Assembly (NCBI GenBank): GCA_029204225.1
Contig: CM055100.1
Coordinates: 59,768,975 to 59,832,974, forward strand
Length of the DNA stretch: 64,000 bases
From: Diphasiastrum complanatum
Lineage: Eukaryota > Streptophyta > Lycopodiopsida > Lycopodiales > Lycopodiaceae
Direction of reading: 5' to 3'
Below are positions 56,701-64,000 of this stretch, one piece after another. How positions within the stretch are numbered: position 1 is the first letter of the stretch; each line of letters opens with the position of its first letter. The notes beneath the pieces were generated by a model, which was given only the letters and a program-made list of their open reading frames with translations, was not told the origin of the DNA and did not search any database. The position numbers were made by a program, and so were the translations under genes.

Positions 56701-59700
56701 AGTCTATGCAGTCCTAATAGTGGTTCTTTTGACAAATGGTGCAACTCCACTTTCTTTGTTAGTATCTTGTTTTGCGTTTCAGCTTCTTCTTTTTCTCTGT
56801 TTCTCCTTGCGAAGTAGGATGTTTTGTGAATCTGGATTTTTCAGATGGAAACGTGTTCTTTATTTCCAATTAAGAGTTGATTTGCTCATGCATAGAAGGT
56901 TCCTCGGGTCCAACATTAAGCATGACAATCAACAATGAATTGACAAGATAGACTTATGTATGATGTTAGTTAGAATGCCCTTCAATTTTGATATTAGCTG
57001 TAGCCAAAGCTATTAGGACCAATAAAAGCTATTTCATACCAAAAATAACGAGCTATCATGTGGGTACCCAGACCACTCTGAATACCACAACTTATCAATG
57101 TCGTTTCACTCCTAAAGTACATAAAAAAATAAGCTCCGAGTAGATGGGTGACGTAAAGAGGTCAAGGAATGTGGGCCAATCAAGTCAGAATGAGAATTCT
57201 AGAGGACAATGAATATCTTTGAGCCTCATTTGGAGGAAAGTAATGATTTAGGAGTGCAATATAATTAGATTAGTTTAGATTTGGGCTACAAAATTCCTAT
57301 AGATCAGCACTTCATCTTTTTTTGTTTTTGCAATTTTTGACATTTTTTTTGGATACACTTGCATATTCATGCTTGTACAATAGGGCATTTTGAAATCAGC
57401 TCATAGATTGTTGACCTGTTATTCAAGAATCGAACTTTAGAAAATTCAATTTTTAGCAATTCATGGTCTTTGGATGTCAGAGCTCAAATTCACCATATTT
57501 GAGCTTTTGATTACATTTTTAAGCTTCTTATGCGAGGGTGCGGAGAGATCCGTGTTCAAATTTTGATGCAAATGCCAGAATTTTAGCTTTTCAGAATCTG
57601 ATCACATATTTGAACTCTTAGGAGTAGGTGTTGAGGAATTTGGCGTCAATTTGTCATTTTGATCTCTAAAATCAAGGGCACTGGGAAATCATCCTGCTGA
57701 ACCTCATCTCTTTCTTTTTCTTTCGCTGTATTTTTCAGAGGTTGATAGGTTATCTAGTACCTACTTCATTGGCATTCATTCACACCTCAATTGATGCAGT
57801 TCTATGCATCATTGTTTGCTGGAAGTCATGCCACTACTTGCTATCATTTGTGGGGCGAAGACCCTAAAATCGACCTCTTTTATTTGACAAATTAATGGTA
57901 CTTTGTTGCTGAAAATTGAAATCTGTTTTGCAGCTTGACTAGTGCTTGAACACACTTCAGAAGACGTTCCTTGTGACCTCCAGTTTGCTGGACATAGAGT
58001 TGCTTCCATCTTGAAGACCTATTATTCAATTTGCTTGGCTTTGAAACAAGTTTCATAATGAGGTGCTTTTTCCCTTCCAGCTTGCTGAAATATTCTGCTA
58101 AACAGTTTAGACCTCATTCAGCTGATTTTGACACGACATAAAAGGGTTTTTTGCCGATTTTGGGTACATACTATTGTTATACTTATTTGCTTTTATATCT
58201 GGCAGACTGGAGTCTTTTGTAGTCGAAATCATGCATGTTACTCGAGCTGCCATTGTTGAGATGGTTATCTTTTCCATAGAGGATACTATGGCCTTTTGAT
58301 AATCGATTGCAATTCTAGCTAAGATTGATGAGGGAATGGATGAGGCGGAGGCATGCTTTGAAGCACAAGTTGATGCGCCATGTTTCTTTTACAGTCAATG
58401 GATCGACAACCTCTGGCTGCAACTTGGAGCTCTATTTTTCTGTTTATAGGTTCAGATCCTACTCCTCCATTTGAGACTGTTCCATCGATGAGATATTTTC
58501 CTCCTACCATGTTTTGTTTGTCCTCCATCTATCATTGTTGACCGCCATGTTAGTATCTTGTCTTCTTCCTATCAAGTTGTCTGCATATCATGTATCTTTC
58601 CCTTCACATGCACTATTATCACTATCAACTATCAACATGATTTCAATTATTGTGTAAGGTCATCATTTATGAACGGATTCGCATATATGACATCACTTAA
58701 AGCATAGAAAGACTACAATTGATGAGCATTAAACAATTTCCCTCGAAAGATTATTAAAGTTTCCCTCATTATATTATATCCAACTTAATCCAAGTAATCT
58801 TGAATTTCCACCCATGTATCTATTGACTACTTGATGATTGGAAACAATATATGGGATAAATTTAAATATTGCAATCAATACTCATGTGTCCCTTCCAATT
58901 GCGATTATCGTCCAAGATCCTTATTGAGCCACATGTTTCACTTATCAGGGGTCATTATGGACTCCCAAGGAATCCCAATGGTTCTCCTGAGTTGGTTAGG
59001 ACTTTTTGTTTATGAGGTTAAGAGTTTTGACAAAGGATGTATGTAGAAAAAAGAAAAAAGGCACATAAATCGTGACAAAACAAACAATGGGATGTAACAA
59101 AAGACGAAAATGGAAGGTTGAGGGAGAGTATATAAATCGTCACCTCAACCTATGCTTTGCACAAAATGACAAAAGACCACGATAGGCTGCTTGAATGCGA
59201 CACAAAATCCAGCAAATGATAGGTGGTGAAGAAGCTGCCAAAATGTCCAGAAAATAGAGCAGCAAGTACAGAAGCAACCTGCCCAAGTGTGACAAATCCA
59301 GCAAGCAGTAGGTGGTGAAGAAGTTTCCAAAATGTCCAAATAGTGCGCCAAGTAGAAAAATTGCTGATGGTAGCAGAAAATTCAGCAAACAATAGGTGGT
59401 GAAGAGGCTGCCAAAGAGTGAAGTAGGGCGCCACTTTGAAGTGTAATATCTTGAGAAAAAGATGTCCCATTGGCGAATGTAAAGACCCAAAAATAAAATC
59501 TAAAACAATCGTTTACAACTGAAAATAGAATATTCCAGTTTGACTTTTTAAAAACTTCACTTTCAAAAGGTCAAAATGGGTAGAAAATGGATCTTAAGGA
59601 TCAAGGCGATAGAAATAACAAGTTCCAATTACATATGCAAAAAGAACTAAAAACAATCTAAAGTGAAGAGAAATTTATTCTTTTTGAAAACTTTGCTCGA

Positions 59701-60929
59701 TCTTTTGATGTAGAGCTCCGTTTGACATGAAACTTGGGATCAATAGTGTTTCCTCAGCCTAGCGCTCTCATCCATGTGATTATTTTCAATTTTTTTGCAA
59801 ACAAAGATGGAAAAGATGAGTTCTCTCAAAATCTGAAAATTAGGGTTTCTAAAAATAGGGTCCAACAAAGAAAATGTCCAACAAAGAAAATCACATTATC
59901 GTGGGTGTCACCATGCTACAACACCAATGCAACTAATAGAACTCAATTCTATTCACAAACAAAAACGAAATGACAAAACATGTGAAAAATGTTCTAGAGA
60001 GAGAAAATGGATAGAGAAAATTGTTTGGAGAGAAATGAATAGAGAGGAAATGGTTAGCGAGAGACAAATGCCAAAGAGAGTCTAAAGATAGAAAATGGCT
60101 AGAGTGAGGAAATAACTAGAGTGTCTAGAGAAAAAAATTAGCACCTTCCTAATTGCTTAGGAAAGTGCTCTGATACCATGCTAAGAATGCATCTTCAGAT
60201 TCAACATGAAAGATAGCCGATAGATTTACTAAAGTGCAAAAATAGTCATTCACAAGCATTCTCCGACAAAAAAAAACAAATGAAATCAATGGTTGCATAT
60301 AGCTCAATTCGATCTCCAACAAAGATCTCCAATACAAAGATAGAACTCGCCTAACAAAGAGCTCAAGTCTCCAGATTTTTAACTATATAATCAATAGCCT
60401 CAGTGGCTATTTTGATCAAGCAGATACTTCAACATTGAGTTAGTAACCATCTATGCCGGCTTTCTTATGTCATATGATTAATAATCTTGCATTCTTAAAG
60501 TCATTCCATATGAAGCACAATAACTAACTCTAACGTGATTGAGTAGATTGGTTGCAAGTAACATGAAATTGTTCTTTTTTATTTTCATATTGTGTAGGGT
60601 TATCAGAATATGACCTTCGAGAAGCTGCATATGAGGTTTTACTTGTCTCTGTCGATGTAGCAGGGTAAGCCCTCTAAGTCTTTCATGTTCATGTGATGGA
60701 TTCTTGTTGGCAAATGCGCAATTCATTCTCATTCTGGACTCGCTAGTTGTATCCTTACGCTTTTCAGTTTTACAGGGGCTTAATATCCTCCATGAAGGAA
60801 AAGAAGGAACGGAAAAAATCAAAACTTGGAAGGCGGCTTAGGAGAAGCAAGCCTGCAAATCATGAATCTCAAGCGTCACATGCCACGGGTCTTGCAGGTT
60901 TATTGGAAACCATGCGTACACAAATGGAA
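53760..60929 (+). CDS. Host gene: DUF810/MUN-domain (Munc13-like, PATROL1-type) protein, first six exons
   Basis: Exons at 53760-53767 (tentative), 54038-54213, 54568-54632, 56377-56638, 60598-60664 and 60776-60929 join to 244 codons without a stop. All introns are GT-AG and all phases agree. The product has FWRDRRELLAFLL, LPPGAISLNDVNLDEVSVDY, FFLV-like FGEVYFLVTTPEMSGPPPAR, an acidic stretch, LSEYDLREAAYEVLL, a basic KEKKERKKSKLGRRLRRSK and GLAGLLETMRTQME. This is the N-terminal signature of plant DUF810 proteins such as PATROL1, which help deliver proton-pump vesicles to the plasma membrane. The C-terminal MUN domain (about 700 more residues) must lie beyond 64000. No expression evidence is available here. 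Confidence 0.85.
54038..54213 (+). CDS. DUF810 gene exon 2
   Basis: The acceptor TTGCAG ends at 54037 and the donor AAAG|GTAGG starts at 54214. It encodes LLQQFWRDRRELLAFLL, then LPPGAISLNDVNLDEVSVDY, then LDCLSKG, the conserved start of the family. It begins in phase 2 and ends in phase 1. Confidence 0.9.
54568..54632 (+). CDS. DUF810 gene exon 3
   Basis: The acceptor TAAGCAG ends at 54567; the donor GTATGA starts at 54633. It encodes CAVDISEAIWRFHNDLTMPP, aligning with the family segment that links the D-Y-x-[IVL] motif to the FFLVT motif. It is too short to be seen as an ORF; phases 1 and 0 fit the neighbours. Confidence 0.85.
56377..56638 (+). CDS. DUF810 gene exon 4
   Basis: The acceptor TTGCAG ends at 56376; the donor GTAAGT starts at 56639. 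It encodes FGEVYFLVTTPEMSGPPPAR, a Pro/Ser-rich part and the acidic FEDELEDSDDGQDDEELVEE, then LILPPFST. The family has the same order, with an FFLVT-x-PE-S-G-S-PP motif and an acidic linker. Confidence 0.9.
56639..60597 (+). other. Intron 4 of the DUF810 gene, no mobile element recognised
   Basis: It is 3.96 kb, AT-rich, with a three-copy tandem repeat at 59206-59430 and short GAGAGA-rich AGAGAGAAAATGG-like repeats near 59990-60130. ORFs here are not supported. Confidence 0.7.
59206..59430 (+). repeat. Three-copy tandem repeat of about 87 bp within intron 4
   Basis: ATAGGTGGTGAAGAAGCTGCC-type blocks (quoted in part as AGGTGGTGAAGA) start at 59221, 59310 and 59394, preceded each time by CAGCAAA/CAGCAAG. 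The spacing is 89 and 84 bp. The long minus-strand ORFs across it are repeat artefacts. Confidence 0.9.
60598..60664 (+). CDS. DUF810 gene exon 5
   Basis: The acceptor TGTGTAG ends at 60597; the donor GTAAGC starts at 60665. With the last base of exon 4 it encodes RLSEYDLREAAYEVLLVSVD, then VA. This is the highly conserved D-L-R-E-[TA]-A-[FY]-E motif of DUF810. Intron 4 before it is about 4 kb; intron 5 after it is 111 bp. Confidence 0.9.
60776..60929 (+). CDS. DUF810 gene exon 6
   Basis: The acceptor TTTACAG ends at 60775; the donor GTACGT starts at 60930. It encodes GGLISSMKEKKERKKSKLGR, a basic stretch and GLAGLLETMRTQME, matching the family K-E-K-K-x-[KE]-K-K-S-[RK]-L and GL-x-x-LLE-x-MR-x-QME motifs. 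The next exon is not found before 64000. Confidence 0.9.
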
Positions 60930-61744
60930 GTACGTCTAGTTTATGTTTCTCTGTGTTCATTTTCTATGACACGGTTTCTTTGCTTAGTTGCAATTCGTAA
61001 GTTCACACTTGATCCATGTAAATAATGTCATGATATTATTGACTACCTATGGTCAACATTTTTGGAAGTGAGTTCACTTTAAAATTGAAACATGCATAAG
61101 AATATGAAATTTGAATCAAATCTTTTTTTCTCGTCAGCCAACAAGCATGTGTGAGCAATGAATCTATCCCTTAGATAGACATCGCCACATCGACCTTTTC
61201 CTTAAGGCCCATAAGTAGTTCAATAAGGAGATTATGCTGCCATTTGGTTTAAAGAGTGATTCTAATTTCACACCTATTTTCATGAAAACCTTTAGTTTGA
61301 GGGCTCTTCTAATTCTTGCAGTTATTGTGGACATACATGTCCATATGATGGCCATTACATGCAGCACTAATACATTATTATAGTGGCGTCATATACTTTT
61401 ATATTACTTTCAGTAATACCATGTCATATTATATGTTATTAGTGGACAGGCACTTTTATTTGTATTTGTCAGGCCCAAGACCAATATTTCACACGGTTCT
61501 TAATTGGGGCCCTAATATTTGAATTTCCGTTCATTCGATTGAAAGGAGGTAGCTTTTGATTAGCATAAATAGCCACTAAGGTGGCTCATTTGGTAGCTTG
61601 TTATGGTGGCAACTTTAGCGGATAATTAGCAGCAACACTTTCTCTTAGCTTGGTGGTCAATTTGGCCAGGAAAATTTTTTTTTCTTTGTTTAGCGGATTT
61701 GTGGCAGCGTTTCTAGTGGCTTGGCAGTAGTTCCACCGGATTAT

Positions 61745-62185
61745 AGTCTCTTATTTGATGGTAATTTAAAAATGAAGTAGACTAACATGAAAAATGTCAC
61801 AAGCACGAGTAGTAGGAGGTAACTCTAAATGATAAGTAACAGGCCTAAGTTTTTCCACAATTTGGAAAGGACCATAGTAATGTGCAGACAATTTCTCAGT
61901 AAGAGAATGACATTGTACAAACTTATGAAGTGCAAAAGATAAAGGAACATAAACAGACTAGCACCCTCAACAAACTCTAAAAAAGACCTATGACGATCAG
62001 TCAAGGACTTACAACGATGTTGAGCTCGCTCCAAATGTTGTTGTGCCTACACAATAGAATCATGAGAGTTAGTAAGAAAAGAAGATAAAGTAACAAGAAC
62101 ATCATTAGGAGGGGGTGGAATACCTGGTACCAATAGAGAATATCCATTAGCCAGTAGAAATGGAGACACACCTATGCTAGTACTA
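61745..62185 (-). pseudogene. Chromovirus-type Ty3 integrase C-terminal fragment in intron 6
   Basis: The minus strand reads GVSPFLLANGYSLLVPGIPP (about 62170-62115), then LERAQHRCKSLTDRHRSF, VYVPLSFALHKFVQ, KLSAHYYGPFQIVEKLRPVT, YHLELPPTTRACDIFHVSLL and a stop near 61770. This is the G-P-[FY]-x-[IV]-x-E-x-[IL]-x-x-[VA]-[AT]-Y-x-L-x-LP ending of chromovirus integrases, just before the chromodomain, which is absent. It is a different lineage from Ty3 elements 1 and 2. It is frameshifted near 61960. Confidence 0.85.
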
Positions 62186-62189
62186 CTGA

Positions 62190-62456
62190 ACTATTATAAC
62201 TATAATTTGCAAAATACAAATGATGATTCCAATCGAAAACGGAACCATCAACCATGCTATTATTCTACTATAGCAATTGGAATGCTAATTATGAAGTCTT
62301 AACAATAGTAATCTATGCTATCTTAGTTAAAATAGATTTCTATACTATTCTAGCAAAATTGGTACTTATACTATAAATAGAATTACCTATACTAAAAATA
62401 TAAATAGGCCCGCAGGCTGGCCTCTACAATTTATTTGTTAACCGTTAATTCTAACA
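62190..62456 (-). mobile_element. Copia 3' LTR (far end uncertain)
   Basis: On the minus strand TGTTAGAATTAACGG starts at 62456 after the polypurine tract TTAAGGGGGAG (complement 62457-62467). The low end is not pinned but must lie above the chromovirus fragment. AT-rich. Confidence 0.6.
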
Positions 62457-62529
62457 CTCCCCCTTAACGGATAATTGATTATTATTAACACCTAGGAGTG
62501 TCCTGAACTTCTTTTCACGACCAAGTAGA

Positions 62530-62766
62530 TCAACCCAGGAATAAACACTTGATTGCCTTTGAGTTAAGTTTTTGACGATCATCTTTAGGAATATGAGCAT
62601 ATGCAATACAACCAAAAACTCGTAGATGATCTACTTTAGGTTTTATACCTTTGAAAGCTTCTTCTGGAGTTCGATTTAGAACAACTTTTGTAGGACTTGT
62701 GTTAAGTAAGTAAACTGCTGTACTAACTGCTTCGCCCCAATGATTCTTGAGGTTCGTACCTCGTAG
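62530..62766 (-). pseudogene. Copia integrase C-terminal part
   Basis: The minus strand reads NLKNHWGEAVSTAVYLLNTS, then PEEAFKGIKPKVDHLRVFGC and IAYAHIPKDDRQKLNSKAIK. This is the part after the catalytic Glu region, continuous with the copia integrase at 63448-64000 once the insertion at 62767-63447 is removed. After 62530 the frame ends, and RT and RNase H are deleted up to the polypurine tract. Confidence 0.9.
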
Positions 62767-63447
62767 CATAGTTGCACTGCGTTTTTGAAACGCGTTTCGG
62801 AAATTTTTGAAAAAATTCCAGAAACGTTTTTTTTTAATTTTTTTTTTTTTTGGGTTTTTTTTTTGGGCAATATGGGTATCAGATGAAAGCTCTAATTAAG
62901 AGCATAATTACTGTGTAATTTGCCGACTGTTTCGGGTGCAGGATGGTCCAGTTTAGGTGCATTAATCCATGTTGGGTTTTGTCAAGGTTAAAAATTCAAA
63001 ACTAACCTCTAGCATGCCTGTTACGATCACAAATGGTCCCAGTAAGTGTGTTTTCGCTCAGGGAGTGGAAGGCCAAGTCATGAAGAGGCCCCCGGACCCT
63101 GCCGTTGGGGGGCGTTGCCCCCCAAACCCCCCACCGGGGGGCTACCGCCCCCCGGACCCACTGTTTCTCGGGGGGCTACCGCCCCCCGAACCCCCTGAGC
63201 ATTTATTGAAAACCAGAGCAAGTAACAACCAAATAGCTATTGAAAATAAGATCTGGTTGTGCCCCATCTACTGCACTTCTGAGAGGCAAAACACTCGTTT
63301 GACCATTGATCCCCTAAAAAAATTTCAGCCATCTATTTTTCCAAAAAAAAAAAAAATATTATTAGTATTTTTTTTTTCGCTATTCTGGGAGGAGAAACGC
63401 GGTTTCCGAAATGTCTCCTCCCAGAAACGCGATTCTGTTCAACTATG
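62767..63447. mobile_element. hAT-like non-autonomous transposon (681 bp) with 8-bp target duplication
   Basis: The ends are CATAGTTGCAC (62767) and, on the other strand, CATAGTTGAAC (from 63447): 11-bp inverted repeats with one mismatch. CCTCGTAG flanks it on both sides (62759-62766 and 63448-63455). An 8-bp duplication and CA-starting ends are hAT features. Inside are GAAACGC/GCGTTTC motifs near both ends (62786-62800, 63389, 63424), long T/A runs (62827-62862, 63340-63380) and a GC-rich core with GGGGGG/CCCCCC hairpins (63085-63205). It has no transposase, so it would depend on an autonomous partner. Confidence 0.8.
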
Positions 63448-64000
63448 CCTCGTAGCATGCTTCGAGCACTCTTCACAATAGACCTGTTCTTTCTCTCGGC
63501 TACTCCATTATGTTGTGGTGTATCAGTCGAAGCAAATTGTCTCTTGATTCCATGTTCTTTGCAGAATTCCTGGAATTCTGTAGAAATGAACTCATCTCCC
63601 TTATCTGAACGTAGAATCTTGATTTGCTTTCCTGTCTGCTTCTCAACAAGTGATTTGAACTTAAAAGCTTGACTCTTATACTTAAACAAGTATATCCATA
63701 CCTTCCTGGAAAAATTATCCACAAATACCATGAAGTCGGATGCTCCCCCTATAGACTCAATTTGCATGGGACCACATAAGTCTGTATGAACAAGCTCCAA
63801 GATCTCCAAACTGCATACGATGATGCTTGCCCATAACACATCCTTCACAGATTTTTTCCGAAGATACAATATTAGGTAATCCTATTGCCATATTATTGTC
63901 TTTTAGAACCTGTAAGCTTTTATGGTTCAAACGTCCCAACCCTTCATGCCATATCCTGCTCTCCATGCTATCAGAAGCTGCACAAACCTGATGATCCAAT
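63448..64000 (-). pseudogene. Copia GAG-pre-integrase and integrase core, runs off the window
   Basis: The minus strand reads ESRIWHEGLGRLNHKSLQVL at about 63960 (GAG-pre-integrase), then CEGCVMGKHHRMQFG, LVHTDLCGPMQIESIGG with the first catalytic Asp, LRSDKGDEFISTEFQEFCKE with the second, and DTPQHNGVAERKNRSIVKSA with the Glu. One frameshift lies near 63800. It ends at R-S-M-L-R-G, where the hAT-like element is inserted. The element lies in intron 6 of the host gene, in the opposite orientation to it. Confidence 0.9.

Noticed and set aside
59140-59490. Leu/Phe-rich 116-codon minus-strand ORF resembling a membrane protein
   Set aside because: It spans the three-copy repeat of about 87 bp; the hydrophobic pattern repeats with it, and it lies in an intron.
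61164-61367. Possible Ty3 RT trace (LPFGLKSDSNF on the plus strand)
   Set aside because: Only one motif-like stretch, with no catalytic box or neighbours; too weak to list.

Overview
The window looks like nuclear DNA from a land plant with a large, repeat-rich genome. The evidence is plant-type Ty1/copia and Ty3/gypsy elements with initiator-tRNA-Met-like primer sites, nested several layers deep, and one host gene of a plant-specific family (DUF810/MUN domain, PATROL1-like) with short exons and kilobase introns. No organelle, bacterial or CRISPR sequence is apparent. Long introns and an atypical LINE family fit a fern, lycophyte or gymnosperm at least as well as an angiosperm, but the taxon cannot be fixed from sequence alone.

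Layout. 1-6.75 kb: minus-strand Ty3 element 1 of the non-chromodomain (Athila/Tat-like) kind, with gag, protease, RT, RNase H and integrase all decayed. After integrase comes a spacer and an extra coiled-coil ORF, here called ORFx. 6.7-9.5 kb: copia fragments in both orientations and a copia LTR. 9.5-13.7 kb: structured tandem repeats, a gene-free tract and a GC-rich block with short terminal inverted repeats. 13.7-32.1 kb: a nest. A minus-strand copia element is split at one point in pol (27140 and 15996) by an 11 kb block that holds Ty3 element 2. That block is circularly permuted: the C-terminal half of ORFx lies at one end and the N-terminal half at the other. It also contains a plus-strand copia LTR-gag fragment. 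A truncated plus-strand copia with its 3' LTR follows. 32.1-36 kb: quiet AT-rich DNA with a CpG-rich patch at 34.4-35.0 kb that may be a promoter and first exon. 36-44.5 kb: two head-to-head copia pieces, one carrying a nested copia with a clear 5-bp target duplication. 44.7-52.2 kb: two minus-strand LINEs of one family, each ending in a conserved hairpin and a (CT)n tail. 53.7-64 kb: the 5' part of the host gene, with splice sites and phases that agree across six exons. Its intron 6 contains chromovirus and copia debris and a hAT-like non-autonomous transposon with an 8-bp target duplication.

Almost every element ORF has stops, frameshifts, deletions or altered catalytic residues, so the mobile DNA here is mostly fossil. 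The host gene appears intact as far as it runs. The most unusual signals are the permuted Ty3 insertion, the shared ORFx in two divergent Ty3 elements, and the covarying 3' hairpin of the LINE family.
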